From positions 124,001-188,000 of the forward strand of contig JAMXLO010000141.1 of NCBI GenBank assembly GCA_024280945.1: a DNA stretch of 64,000 nucleotides, given 5' to 3'. Position 1 is the stretch's first letter; each line of letters opens with the position of its first letter. A program made the translations under genes and the position numbers. The DNA comes from Acetobacteraceae bacterium (GTDB lineage: Bacteria > Pseudomonadota > Alphaproteobacteria > Acetobacterales > Acetobacteraceae). Positions 47,711-57,253 of this stretch are shown here, in pieces. The notes below the pieces were generated by a model. It saw only the letters and a list, made by a program, of their open reading frames with translations. It did no database searches and was not told where the DNA came from.

Positions 47711-48835
47711 ATGGCGACAACGACCTGCAACGCCCAATCTATGGGCATGAAAGACACCCACACCATCGATCGTCAGTCCGACGAGCGGCTCTGGAACCAG
47801 GTCATCCGCCGGGAGCCCGGGAACTTTCTGTACGCCGTGACCACCATGGGCGTGTTCTGTCGGCCAGGCTGCCCTTCGCCACCCCCGCTGCGCAAGAATG
47901 TGCGGTTTTTTCGCACGGTGGCCGAGGCGGAGGCTGCCGGCTTCCGGGCCTGTAAGCGCTGCGATCCAAAGGGTGAACGCGCCCGGCTGGCCCAGGCGGT
48001 TGTAGAGGATGCCTGCGCCTTCATCGAGGCAGCAGAGGCCATCCCCTCGCTTGACCAGTTGGCGAAGCGCTCCGGCTACTCACGCTTCCATTTCCTGCGC
48101 ATGTTCCGTGACCACACGGGGCTGACACCGCGCAGCTACGCCGAAGGCGTCCGGGCGAAGCGCCTGAATGCTGCGCTCAGGAGCGGGGCTCGGGTTGCAG
48201 ATGCTGTCGCCGACGCCGGTTATGGCTCGGAGAGCCGTGTTTATGAAAAGACGGGCGAATTGCTGGGCATGACCCCGGGCGCTCTGCGGCGCGGCGGCGA
48301 AGGCGAGGTTATCCGAACCGCGTTTGCCGACTCCCTGTTCGGGCGGCTGCTGATCGGGGCGACCGACCGCGGCGTGTGCTTCATCGGCTTCGCGGAGCCC
48401 GATGACGCATTGTTGGGCGATCTCCGCCACCGCTTCCCTCGCGCCCAGTTCGTTGCCGACGACGGCGGGCTGGCAAGTGCGGTGCGAGCCGTATTGGGCT
48501 TCCTCGAGGAGCCGAAGCAAGCGCTCGATTTGCCGCTCGACTTGCGGGGCACTGCCTTCCAACAGCGCGTCTGGCGAACGCTGTGCCGGATTCCCATCGG
48601 CGAGACACGGAGCTATGCCGAGTTGGCACGCATGGTCGGCAATCCCAGTGCGGTGCGGGCGGTGGCGCGCTCCTGCGCCCGCAACCCAGTGTCACTGGCA
48701 GTGCCGTGCCATCGCGTGATCGGCAGCGATGGCGACGTCACGGGTTACCGGTGGGGAGTGACTCGCAAGCGCGCCCTGCTGGAAAAGGAGGCTGAGGCAA
48801 ACAGGCGGGTGGAGGGTTTGTCGCTCAAGGACTGA
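47711..48835 (+). CDS. ada: Bifunctional DNA methyl-repair and transcriptional activator Ada
   Basis: About 374 residues. The N-terminal Ada zinc domain has Cys50, Cys54, Cys81 and Cys84 (FCRPGCPSPP and CKRCDPKGE); Cys50 corresponds to the methylphosphotriester acceptor. An AraC-type helix-turn-helix follows (LAKRSGYSRFHFLRMFRDHT). The C-terminal O6-methylguanine methyltransferase has the acceptor Cys333 in VPCHRVIG. Transfer of methyl to Cys50 turns the protein into an activator of ada-alkB type genes. The start is uncertain; 47741 and 47747 are alternatives. A nine-base-pair hairpin spans the stop. Confidence 0.93.
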   Translation: MATTTCNAQSMGMKDTHTIDRQSDERLWNQVIRREPGNFLYAVTTMGVFCRPGCPSPPPLRKNVRFFRTVAEAEAAGFRACKRCDPKGERARLAQAVVEDACAFIEAAEAIPSLDQLAKRSGYSRFHFLRMFRDHTGLTPRSYAEGVRAKRLNAALRSGARVADAVADAGYGSESRVYEKTGELLGMTPGALRRGGEGEVIRTAFADSLFGRLLIGATDRGVCFIGFAEPDDALLGDLRHRFPRAQFVADDGGLASAVRAVLGFLEEPKQALDLPLDLRGTAFQQRVWRTLCRIPIGETRSYAELARMVGNPSAVRAVARSCARNPVSLAVPCHRVIGSDGDVTGYRWGVTRKRALLEKEAEANRRVEGLSLKD

Positions 48836-48855
48836 CGCGAAGCGGACGCGTCAGT
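48831..48855 (+). terminator. Hairpin spanning the end of ada
   Basis: ACTGACGCG and CGCGTCAGT form a nine-base-pair stem with a seven-base loop, including the ada stop codon. There is no T run, so terminator activity is uncertain. Confidence 0.4.
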
Positions 48856-48889
48856 CAGAGCGGGGCCCGGGCGTCGTTCGGACGGCGGG

Positions 48890-49834
48890 CTACTCGTCAA
48901 CCAACGGCATCACTTCGGCGGCAAATCGCTGCAGGCGGGCAATGCTGCCGGCGATGGATTCGCCGCGGAAGTCGAGGATCAGTTCATGCACGCCGATGGC
49001 GGCAAAGGCTCGGATATCGCCCGCAATGTCATCCGCGCTGCCGGAGAAGCTTCTGCGAGTGCCGTCGCGATCCGCAATGGCAGTATCGTACAGCGGTGCC
49101 TTGTAGGAGATGGTCAGCGCGGAAAAGTCGCGCCCCTCAGCCGCGGTCAAACGCTTCAGCGTATCCAGGTGCTGACGCATCTCCGGTGGCGGCAGAGGCG
49201 AGGCAGCGATGGCACCGACAGGATGCCAACCGTCACCGTGCCGCGCAGTGCGACGCAAGGCAGCGCGGGAGTGACCCCCCACCCAGATCGGCGGGTGCGG
49301 TTTCTGCAACGGGAAGGGTTCCGCGCGAATGTTGGTATAGCTGTAGTATTCGCCGTTGAAGCTGGCGGGAGATTGGCGCCAAAGTTGTTTGAAGATGGCA
49401 ATCCACTCATCTGTCACCGCGCCGCGCTTGGCGAAGTCCGGGCTGCCGAGTGCCTCGAATTCCTCCTTCAACCAGCCCACGCCCACGCCCAGTGTCACGC
49501 GCCCGCCAGACAGGACGTCGAGCGAGGCGACCATTTTCGCGGTCAGCACTGGGTTGCGATAGGGCAACACCAAAACCGAGGTGACCAGGCGAAGTCTTTG
49601 TGTTGCGCCCGCGACCACGCCAAGAATCGAGAAGGTTTCCAGTGCATCGCCACCACCCGGATGGCGGCGGTCGAGGGTGTAGGGATAGAGGGACTCGCTT
49701 TCCACCGGAAAGACGATGTGATCCGCGATCATCGCGGAGTGCAGGCCCAGCCGCTCGCCCTCGCGCGCCAGGGCGAGAATGCCTTCGCGCGTTGCCGTGG
49801 GACCGCGCGTGGGAAGATAGAAGCCGAAGCGCAC
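48890..49834 (-). CDS. LLM class oxidoreductase (F420- or FMN-dependent)
   Basis: 314 residues from a GTG start. FGFYLPTRGPTATREGILAL is the luciferase-like N-terminus; TSVLVLPYRNPVLTAKMVAS, GRVTLGVGVGWLKEEFEAL and HPPIWVGGHSRAALRRTAR are the hallmark barrel segments. The pattern is that of probable F420-dependent members (TIGR03619-type). It follows the TauD-like gene by 28 bases on the minus strand, so they probably form an operon. Distant from the other LLM protein at 8201. Confidence 0.87.
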   Translation of the reverse strand: MRFGFYLPTRGPTATREGILALAREGERLGLHSAMIADHIVFPVESESLYPYTLDRRHPGGGDALETFSILGVVAGATQRLRLVTSVLVLPYRNPVLTAKMVASLDVLSGGRVTLGVGVGWLKEEFEALGSPDFAKRGAVTDEWIAIFKQLWRQSPASFNGEYYSYTNIRAEPFPLQKPHPPIWVGGHSRAALRRTARHGDGWHPVGAIAASPLPPPEMRQHLDTLKRLTAAEGRDFSALTISYKAPLYDTAIADRDGTRRSFSGSADDIAGDIRAFAAIGVHELILDFRGESIAGSIARLQRFAAEVMPLVDE

Positions 49835-49862
49835 TGTCGAGTTTCCGCTGCGTCCGCCGGTC

Positions 49863-50780
49863 CTATTCTGCCGCCATCATCCGCAATTCCTCCTCTGCTG
49901 ATCGGATCGGCAGGCCTTCCATGGACCTCGAGGCCTTACCATCAACGCCGACCAGCGGTTCACCCACCAGCGTGATCCGATAAAGCTGGCGATCGAAATC
50001 CGATTGGAAAATATCACGCGGCGCCAGATGTGCGGTGGAGCGGTTGTCCCAGAAGGCGATATCACCCGGGTTCCACTTGAAGCGCACGGTGTATTCGGGC
50101 CTCACCACGTGTTCCCACAGTAGCTCGAGAAGCTTGGCGCTCTCTCGGGGCGTCAGCCCGACCACTGACTTCAGGAAGGATGGGCTGGCGAACAGGACTC
50201 GCTCGCCGGTCTCTGCATGGACCGTCACCAGCGGATGTTCGCTTTTCAAAACGCGGCGTTTGACGCGCTCATTGTATTCGCTGCCGCCGCGCGGTTCGAA
50301 GGCATGAATGGTGCGCAGCCCATCGACGAAGGCACGCATTGGTTCGGACAGGCCAGCATAGGCGGCGACCAGGTTGGTCCAGAACGTATCGCCACCATAG
50401 GGCGGGATCGACACGCCGCGCAGGATGGAGGCGCATGGTGGGTTGACGGCAGCCGTGACGTCAGTGTGCCAACCGAACCATGGGGTGACCATCATCGCTT
50501 CGTACTTCTCGTTCGCGGTGCGGTGCTTGGCCACCGAGTAGATTTCAGGATGGCCTTCCACATGACCGAACACGGCATGGCCGATCGTCGGCTCGCCGAA
50601 CTGGCGTGCCATGGCGACGTGCTGCGCGTGATCGAGGTGCTGGTCGCGGAAGAACACGACCTTCCACTTCAGGAAGGCGTCCCGCACCGCCTTCAGTTGC
50701 TGCGCGGGCAACGGTCGGGTCAGGTCAACGCCTTTGATCTCCGCACCGATATGAAGAGTCAACGGAACGACCTCGATCAT
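49863..50780 (-). CDS. TauD/TfdA family 2-oxoglutarate-dependent dioxygenase
   Basis: 305 residues. The facial triad is His105-x-Asp107 in FGWHTDVTA and His251 in NRSTAHLAPRD. The 2-oxoglutarate Arg follows in RQLYRITLVGEP. Catalyses hydroxylation or C-S / C-O cleavage with Fe(II), 2-oxoglutarate and O2. GAGGAGAATG lies upstream of the start. It is the first gene of an operon with the LLM oxidoreductase and divergent from an SDR. The substrate (sulfonate, aryloxy acid or other) is not determined. Confidence 0.9.
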   Translation of the reverse strand: MIEVVPLTLHIGAEIKGVDLTRPLPAQQLKAVRDAFLKWKVVFFRDQHLDHAQHVAMARQFGEPTIGHAVFGHVEGHPEIYSVAKHRTANEKYEAMMVTPWFGWHTDVTAAVNPPCASILRGVSIPPYGGDTFWTNLVAAYAGLSEPMRAFVDGLRTIHAFEPRGGSEYNERVKRRVLKSEHPLVTVHAETGERVLFASPSFLKSVVGLTPRESAKLLELLWEHVVRPEYTVRFKWNPGDIAFWDNRSTAHLAPRDIFQSDFDRQLYRITLVGEPLVGVDGKASRSMEGLPIRSAEEELRMMAAE

Positions 50781-50924
50781 CTGTCATTCTCCTCGATCGT
50801 CTGATCCCGACGCCACCAAACCGTGGTCCGCCATGCGAGAGCTGTCAATTTCCTGTCGGCGATTTGCAGCGCGTAAGTGAGGTCCCTAAGCTTCCGCAAA
50901 ACGCTGCAAGCGGGGACCAATGGA

Positions 50925-51728
50925 ATGAACCGTCTCGATGGCAAGGTTGCCCTGATCTCCGGTGGCGCACGCGGCATCGGTGGAGAGACCGCCCGATTGA
51001 TCGGCAAGGCCGGCGCCAGGCTGGTAGTCGGCGATGTGCTCGACGATCGCGGACGCCAGACCGTCGCCGCGATCACGGCTGATGGCGCGCAGGCGGAGTA
51101 TGTGCACCTCGACGTGACGAAAGAGGAGGAGTGGACCGCCGCCATTGACCGCGCCGTCAGCCGGTTCGGCAAGCTCGACATTCTGGTCAATAACGCCGGC
51201 GTGTTCATCGGCAAAGGGATCGAGGAAATCAGCCTGGATGAATGGAACAGGCTGGTCGCAGTGAACATGACCGGCGTGTTCCTGGGGACCAAGTTGGCCG
51301 CTCCGGCATTGCGCGAAGCGGCGAAGTCCCGCGAGCATGGCAGCGCCATTGTCAACCTCGCCTCGGTCGCCGGCATTGTCGGCTCGCAGCTCGATCCGCT
51401 GTATTCGATGACCAAAGGCGGCGTTACGCTGTTCACCAAATCGGCGGCGCTGGAATTCGCTCGCAAGGGCTATCGAATTCGCGTCAACTCGATTCATCCC
51501 GGCGTCATCCAGACGGACATGGGCGAGCAGACTTTTGTCGCGCGGGCACAGCGCTTTGGCATCAATGATACCGCGCAGGTGCGGCAGACCGTGACCGAAA
51601 CGGTTCCCTGGGGACGCCTTGGTGTGCCGATGGACATCGCCAAGGGCATCGTATTCCTGGCCTCCGACGATGCCGGATATATGAACGGTGCCGGTCTCGT
51701 CGTCGATGGCGGCGTGACGGCGACCTGA
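50925..51728 (+). CDS. SDR family NAD(P)-dependent oxidoreductase
   Basis: 267 residues, classical SDR. LISGGARGIGGETARLIG is the cofactor loop, DILVNNAGVF follows, and NLASVAGIVG with LYSMTKGG supplies Ser, Tyr and Lys. GYMNGAGLVVDGGVTAT ends the fold. It is similar to 3-alpha/20-beta-hydroxysteroid and cyclopentanol dehydrogenases. The first gene on the plus strand of the second catabolic island, 14 bases before the MmgE/PrpD gene. Confidence 0.9.
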   Translation: MNRLDGKVALISGGARGIGGETARLIGKAGARLVVGDVLDDRGRQTVAAITADGAQAEYVHLDVTKEEEWTAAIDRAVSRFGKLDILVNNAGVFIGKGIEEISLDEWNRLVAVNMTGVFLGTKLAAPALREAAKSREHGSAIVNLASVAGIVGSQLDPLYSMTKGGVTLFTKSAALEFARKGYRIRVNSIHPGVIQTDMGEQTFVARAQRFGINDTAQVRQTVTETVPWGRLGVPMDIAKGIVFLASDDAGYMNGAGLVVDGGVTAT

Positions 51729-51742
51729 AGCGGACGATCCCC

Positions 51743-53092
51743 ATGGCCCGGCAGATCGAGGAACTCGCGACATTCGTCGCAACGACGACGTGGGACGATG
51801 TCCCGGCTTCCGTTCAGCATCGTACCAAGCTTGTCCTGCTCGATACGCTGGGCGTCATTTTGGCCGGTGCAGAGCGGCCGGAGGTGCGCCGACTGCGCAA
51901 CCAGCTTGGCACCGGCAGCGGCGCAACCGTCTATGCAAGCGGCTTTCCCTCGCATGATCCACGCACCGCTGCACTGCTGAACGGCATCGCCGGTCGATCG
52001 ATCGAACTGTGTGAGGGATTGCGATTCGTTTCCGGTCAGGCGGCTATGCAAGTGCTGCCTGGCGTTCTGGCGGTCGGCGAACAAGCACGCAGCACCGGCC
52101 GCGAAATGCTGACCGCCCTGCTGCTTGGCTATGACGTGACTGCGAGGCTCGCCGGCGGCTTCACGCCGCGACCGCTGGCGCACCAGAATGGACAGGTGCC
52201 GCTGTTGGCCGCCGCCGCCGCGGGGGCTCGATTACGTGGCCTGGACGCGGACGGGATCGGCCGCGCGATGCGCGTAGCCGCGACGCTGCTGCTGACGCCC
52301 AGCTACACCAACGCAGTGGCGGGTGCGACGGTGCTGAACGTCGCTGGCGGCATGAGCGGCTTTGCCGCAGCGCTGGCCCCCGAACTCGCCCTCGCCGGTT
52401 TCGAGGCGCAGGATGACGCGGTCGAGCAGGCGCTTGGCAAATTGGTCGGCGATGGCTTTAGCACCGAGGCGACGTTGGATGGGCTCGGCTCGACCTGGCA
52501 CATCGCGCGTAACTACTTCCGTCTTTACGCGTGCTGTAACCCGATCCATCCCGCGCTCGACTGCATGCAACAAGCTCTGGCCGAATTGCAACCGCGCCCC
52601 GATGAGATCGCACGCATTGACTTCGCAACCTACCGGTTTGCCTCCCTCATGTGCAATCCCGACCCGCCGAACTTCTTCGCCTCGAAATACTCGCTGCCGC
52701 ACGCCGCGGCGACCATGGCGGTGCGAGGACACGCGGGACATGCCGCCCTGGATGATGCAGCGGTACAAGACCCGGCGATCGTGGCGCTGCGTCACCGCGT
52801 CACGGTCGTGGAAGACCCCGCTATGAGCGCGGTGGTCCCGCGGCTGCGTCCGGCGCGTGTGACGATGGTGCTGACGGATGGCCGCAGCACAACCCATGAG
52901 TGTAACAGTCACCGGGGCGACTTCAACCAGCCGTTTGCTGAGGCGGAGCTGCGCGACAAGTTTCGCGAACTCGCCGGGTCTGTGCTGACCGCGGACGGCG
53001 CGAGGATGGTTGAACAGGCGGTCGACCACTGCGAGACGTGGGACAGTGCGGATGCGCTGACGACACTGTGTCGCCGCCGCGGGCTCCGATAG
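51743..53092 (+). CDS. MmgE/PrpD family protein
   Basis: 449 residues. The N-terminal helical domain (VLLDTLGVILAGAERPEVRR, LNGIAGRSIELCEGLRF) and C-terminal small domain (FRLYACCNPIHPALDCM, KYSLPHAAATMAV) match the 2-methylcitrate dehydratase / cis-aconitate decarboxylase / iminodisuccinate epimerase fold. The usual family HD pair in the N-terminal domain is replaced by RSIELCEG here, so true PrpD activity is doubtful. Cotranscribed with the SDR. Confidence 0.85.
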   Translation: MARQIEELATFVATTTWDDVPASVQHRTKLVLLDTLGVILAGAERPEVRRLRNQLGTGSGATVYASGFPSHDPRTAALLNGIAGRSIELCEGLRFVSGQAAMQVLPGVLAVGEQARSTGREMLTALLLGYDVTARLAGGFTPRPLAHQNGQVPLLAAAAAGARLRGLDADGIGRAMRVAATLLLTPSYTNAVAGATVLNVAGGMSGFAAALAPELALAGFEAQDDAVEQALGKLVGDGFSTEATLDGLGSTWHIARNYFRLYACCNPIHPALDCMQQALAELQPRPDEIARIDFATYRFASLMCNPDPPNFFASKYSLPHAAATMAVRGHAGHAALDDAAVQDPAIVALRHRVTVVEDPAMSAVVPRLRPARVTMVLTDGRSTTHECNSHRGDFNQPFAEAELRDKFRELAGSVLTADGARMVEQAVDHCETWDSADALTTLCRRRGLR

Positions 53093-53174
53093 CAGTTCTT
53101 CGACCAGCCGGGCTAATATTGACACTCAGGTAAGCGGTTACTATCGAGCCCATCCCCGTGGCTCGGACACGCGC

Positions 53175-54923
53175 ATGCAGAAAATCTACGACTACATCAT
53201 CGTGGGCGGCGGATCGGCCGGATCGGTCCTTGCCAGCCGCCTTTCTTCGCGAAGCGCCAATCAGGTTCTATTGTGCGAGGCAGGAGAAGACACGCCGTAC
53301 GGGCGCGTGCCTGAGGCTATACTGGACAGTCGCTCCGGATACGCTGCACGCGATCCCCGGTTCATCTGGAACCAGTTGCGCGTAACGACCGAGGCAATCC
53401 CACACAACGATCCTGATGCGCCGCGACCACGCCTGGTGCGCTATGAACAGGCGCGCGTGCTAGGAGGAGGGTCGTCTATCAACGGACAACTGGCCAACCG
53501 CGGCGCCCCGCATGACTACGACGAATGGGAGCAGCGAGGCGCCACCGGCTGGCGCTGGGATACCGTGCTGCCGTATTTCAAGAAGATCGAACATGACATA
53601 GACTTCGATGGTCCGTTGCATGGTTCCGACGGCCCTATCCCCGTACGACGGGTTTTTTCAGACAACTGGTCGGACTACGCCAAGGCCGTTGCCGAAGCCT
53701 TTCGGCTTGCCGGCCATCGTTACGTGCCAGATCAAAATGGCGAGTTCCAAGACGGCTACTACCCGCTCGCTATGTCCAATCTCTATGACCGCCGGGTATC
53801 CGCGGCGGTCGCTTATCTCGGCGCGACGATCAGGCAGCGCACAAATCTGACAGTCATTACTGAGGCACAGGTTGCCGCCCTCATGTTCGAGGACGCACGA
53901 TGTGTCGGCATCCGCGCGATGGTCGGCCGCCAGCCGGCTGAGTTTCGAGGTAACGAAACTATACTGTGCTGCGGCGCGATCCATTCGCCGGCGATGCTGT
54001 TGCGCGCGGGGATCGGGCCAGTCGGGCACTTGCGGGATCTCGGCATCGAAGTGCGCACGGCTCGTCCCGGTGTTGGACAGAGACTGATGGATCATCCATC
54101 GATCTCCGTCGCCTCCTTCCTGAAGCCTGGCGCGCGCAACAACCACTTCAGCAAACGTTCACTGCATCTGGGCATGCGTTTCTCCTCTGGGATCGAAGGC
54201 GCCCCGTCCGGCGACATGGCACTGACTGCGTCGAACAAGTCGGCGTGGCACGCCATTGGCGACCGGATTGCGGTGATAACTCTCTGGGTGAACAAGACAT
54301 TCTCCGAGACCGGGCAGGTGCGGCTGTCGTCAGCAAATTGGCGGCAGGAACCAATGGTTGATTTCAACCTGCTGTCCGACCATCGTGACCTGCTGCGTTT
54401 GGCGCGTGGATTCCGGCAGATTGCCGCGCTGCACGATTTGCCGCCGCTCAAGGCGATTACGTCTGATGCGTTTCCGGCAAGCTTCACCGATAAGATACGC
54501 AAGGTCGGCGCTTACAATATTAAGAACCGTATCCTAACCCGCGTCGGCGCAACGCTGCTGGATGGCCCGACCTTCCTGCGGCGCTTGATCATTCGTGGTT
54601 TCATCATGGAATCGGCCGCACTCGTGCAGGCGTTGCAGGATGACGAGGCGCTGGAGACATATATCAAGCGCGCGACCGTCGGTGTCTGGCACTGCTCCTG
54701 CTCCTGCCGCATGGGGCGCGCCGATGATCCGATGGCGGTAACGGACAACGAGGGCCGCGTGCACGGCGTTCAGGGACTTCGTGTGGTGGACGCCTCAATC
54801 TTTCCGGTCGTCCCATGTGCCAACACCAACTTCCCGACCATGATGGTAGCGGAGAAGATTGCGGACGACATGCTGCGTGCCAGGTCTTCAACACAGCCCG
54901 CCCATCAGATTGCAGCGGCCTGA
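53175..54923 (+). CDS. GMC family FAD oxidoreductase
   Basis: 582 residues. DYIIVGGGSAGSVLASRLSS binds ADP of FAD, RVLGGGSSINGQLANRGAP is the GMC signature 1 region and CCGAIHSPAMLLRAGIGP is signature 2. The active site is GVWHCSCSCRMGRADDP, where the usual H-x-x-G-T-C-R-M-G is changed to HCSCSCRMG. VPCANTNFPTMMVAEKIADD ends the protein. Choline dehydrogenase / glucose-methanol-choline alcohol oxidases are relatives. No signal peptide. The substrate is probably a primary or secondary alcohol. Confidence 0.89.
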   Translation: MQKIYDYIIVGGGSAGSVLASRLSSRSANQVLLCEAGEDTPYGRVPEAILDSRSGYAARDPRFIWNQLRVTTEAIPHNDPDAPRPRLVRYEQARVLGGGSSINGQLANRGAPHDYDEWEQRGATGWRWDTVLPYFKKIEHDIDFDGPLHGSDGPIPVRRVFSDNWSDYAKAVAEAFRLAGHRYVPDQNGEFQDGYYPLAMSNLYDRRVSAAVAYLGATIRQRTNLTVITEAQVAALMFEDARCVGIRAMVGRQPAEFRGNETILCCGAIHSPAMLLRAGIGPVGHLRDLGIEVRTARPGVGQRLMDHPSISVASFLKPGARNNHFSKRSLHLGMRFSSGIEGAPSGDMALTASNKSAWHAIGDRIAVITLWVNKTFSETGQVRLSSANWRQEPMVDFNLLSDHRDLLRLARGFRQIAALHDLPPLKAITSDAFPASFTDKIRKVGAYNIKNRILTRVGATLLDGPTFLRRLIIRGFIMESAALVQALQDDEALETYIKRATVGVWHCSCSCRMGRADDPMAVTDNEGRVHGVQGLRVVDASIFPVVPCANTNFPTMMVAEKIADDMLRARSSTQPAHQIAAA

Positions 54924-55011
54924 CAGCGACTGGTGCACGAGACCGTGCAATCGGGTTGCCCTCGGCATCTTCGGCTGGGGTCAGAGGATCATTGCCCGTC
55001 GCGCTTAACCG

Positions 55012-56202
55012 TCAGATGACTCCCTCGTCTCGCAAAGCAGCGATCTCCCCCGGCGACAGTCCAAGCCAATCGCCATAGATCTCCTCGTTGTGCTGTCCGA
55101 TGATCGGGCTTGGCACAGTTGGCACGCGTTCTGCACCATGCAGCCGCAATGGCGTGGTCGGCACCACGATGGTGCCCAGTTCAGGATGGTCGATCCGTTC
55201 CAACATGCCACGCCCGTGCATGTGAGGATCATTCATCACCTCCGGTACGGTACGGACTGGCGCACAGGGAATGCGATAGCGCTTGGCTGCGGCGAACACC
55301 TGCATCTTTGGCAGCGTCTTCGTCCACGCCGCCACCGCGTCATCCGTCGCTATCAGATTGGCGACCCGCGCGGCATTTGTGGCGAATCGTGGATCGTCCG
55401 CCAACTCCTCGCGCCCCATCGCCTTGGTCAGATTTTTCCAGTGCGCCTCGGTCACCACGTGAATGGCGACCCAGCCATCGGCCGTTGGAAACGCATTGTA
55501 CGGCGCGCTGGCCAACGCCGACTGCCGGTTACCGGTGCGCGGCGGCTCCTTTCCCGTGCGCACATAGAACTCCATGCTGGAGGCGAGCGACGAATACACC
55601 GTCTCCTGCATCGCCACCTCGACAAGTTGTCCTGTCCCGGTACGCTCGCGCTGAAACAATGCGGTGACGACAGCTGCATAGAGGTGGATACCGCCCATGA
55701 AATCCACCAGCGTCGGACCCGCCTTCACCGGCGGACCGTCAGGAAATCCGGTCACGCTCATGATGCCGGACTGTGCCTGGATGGTAAAATCCATCGCCAG
55801 GTTATCACGGTCTGGCCCAGTGATTCCGAACCCGGAACCTGACGCATAGATCAGTCGTGGATTGATGCACTTCAGCGCCTCGTAGCCGACCCCCAATTCG
55901 TCCATTGTGCCGGGAGAAAAATTCTCCAGCAGAACGTCGCCCCGCTTCACCATCTCGCGCAGCAGTTCCCGACCACGCTCGGTCTTGAGGTTCAGCGTAA
56001 TCGCTCGCTTGTTGGCATTCAGCATCGCGACCGGCAGCGTCGTGTGCTTGCCGGGCGGAGCGCGTCGCCGCCCAGGCTCGCCATGCGGCGGCTCGATCTT
56101 GATCACGTTGGCACCTGCCTTCGCCATCAGCAGCGTGGCATAGGGACCTTGGAAAATCTGGCCGAAGTCGATCACAGTGATGCCTGCCAGCGGCGTGTTC
56201 AT
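55012..56202 (-). CDS. Family III CoA-transferase (CaiB/BaiF)
   Basis: 396 residues. GITVIDFGQIFQGPYATLLM and ANVIKIEPPHGEPGRR form the CoA site. FSPGTMDELGVGYEALKCIN follows, and the catalytic Asp is in TLVDFMGGIHLYAA. Moves CoA from a donor such as succinyl-CoA to a carboxylic acid. GGAGACACTGGA precedes the ATG. It faces the GMC gene convergently and diverges from the MDR gene. The acceptor acid is unknown but is presumably produced by the neighbouring oxidising enzymes. Confidence 0.9.
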   Translation of the reverse strand: MNTPLAGITVIDFGQIFQGPYATLLMAKAGANVIKIEPPHGEPGRRRAPPGKHTTLPVAMLNANKRAITLNLKTERGRELLREMVKRGDVLLENFSPGTMDELGVGYEALKCINPRLIYASGSGFGITGPDRDNLAMDFTIQAQSGIMSVTGFPDGPPVKAGPTLVDFMGGIHLYAAVVTALFQRERTGTGQLVEVAMQETVYSSLASSMEFYVRTGKEPPRTGNRQSALASAPYNAFPTADGWVAIHVVTEAHWKNLTKAMGREELADDPRFATNAARVANLIATDDAVAAWTKTLPKMQVFAAAKRYRIPCAPVRTVPEVMNDPHMHGRGMLERIDHPELGTIVVPTTPLRLHGAERVPTVPSPIIGQHNEEIYGDWLGLSPGEIAALRDEGVI

Positions 56203-56254
56203 TCCAGTGTCTCCGAAATCGTCGCTGCCAGGATAGGGCAGACCAGGAGGTCCC

Positions 56255-57229
56255 ATGCAACGGCTGCGGGTCGCGCGACAGGCTGCCTCGATCGACGAAC
56301 TCGACCTGCAACTGGAAACTTGCGATCCGCCGGCACATACAGCAGACCAGGTACTGGTGGAGGTTCGCGCCGCTGGCGTCAACCGCAGCGACGTCGCCGC
56401 AGCACTCGGCCGCATGCCCCAGGCTGTGTGGCCGCGAACGCCCGGACGTGATTGGGCCGGCGTAGTGGTCGAAGGGCCCACCAACCTTATCGGTCGGGAG
56501 GTGTTCGGAGCTGGTGGCGATCTCGGCATCACCCGCGACGGCACGCACGCAAGTCACCTTGTGCTGCGGCGCGAGGCCGCGGTGGAAAAACCTGCTGCCC
56601 TGACGTTGCAGGAGGCCGGCGCGCTGGGCGTGCCTTTTGTAACGGCGCTGGAGGGATTTCATCGCGCCGGCATGCCAAAGCCGGGCGACGTGGTGCTCGT
56701 GCTGGCGGCGAATGGCATGGTGGGACAGGCTGCAGTGCAGATCGCTGCGATGCGTGGCGCCCGCGCGTTCGGCGTCACGCGTCGCGCCGAGGCATGCGCT
56801 CAGCCACATTGCGGCGTGCGCATGATCGACTCGTCCAGCACCGATATCGTCGGCGTGGTGCGCGACGAGACAGGCGGTCACGGCGCGGACATCGTCTACA
56901 ACACGGTCGGCAGCCCGTATTTCGAGGCCGCCAATCGGGCGATGGCGCATGGCGGACGACAGATTCTGATTGCTACCGTCGAACGCCCGGTTCCATTCGA
57001 CATCTTCCAATTCTACCGCGGCCGGCACAGCTTTGTGGGAATCGACTCGCTGGCGTTGGACGCCTGTGCTTCTGCGGCCCTGCTCCGGGAATTGTTGCCT
57101 GGCTTCACCAGTGGCCAGTTGCGCCCACTGTCGGTGGTGCAAAGCGCCTGTTATCCGCTGACACGCGCACTCGATGCCTATCGCGCAGTCCATTCCATTG
57201 CGCGGAATCGCGTGGTGCTGCTGCCCTAA
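56255..57229 (+). CDS. MDR family zinc-type/quinone oxidoreductase-like dehydrogenase
   Basis: 324 residues. VLVEVRAAGVNRSDVAAALG and GRDWAGVVVEGP form the N-terminal GroES-like domain. VVLVLAANGMVGQAAVQIAA is the NADPH Rossmann loop, with the usual G-x-G-x-x-G altered to A-N-G-M-V-G. No cysteine cluster for structural zinc is seen, so the quinone reductase / enoyl reductase branch is likely. GGAGG lies at a proper distance from ATG. Starts 24 bases before the ParA-like gene, which may be co-transcribed. Confidence 0.85.
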   Translation: MQRLRVARQAASIDELDLQLETCDPPAHTADQVLVEVRAAGVNRSDVAAALGRMPQAVWPRTPGRDWAGVVVEGPTNLIGREVFGAGGDLGITRDGTHASHLVLRREAAVEKPAALTLQEAGALGVPFVTALEGFHRAGMPKPGDVVLVLAANGMVGQAAVQIAAMRGARAFGVTRRAEACAQPHCGVRMIDSSSTDIVGVVRDETGGHGADIVYNTVGSPYFEAANRAMAHGGRQILIATVERPVPFDIFQFYRGRHSFVGIDSLALDACASAALLRELLPGFTSGQLRPLSVVQSACYPLTRALDAYRAVHSIARNRVVLLP

Positions 57230-57253
57230 TCGGGCGTGACGGGAGAAACACCG

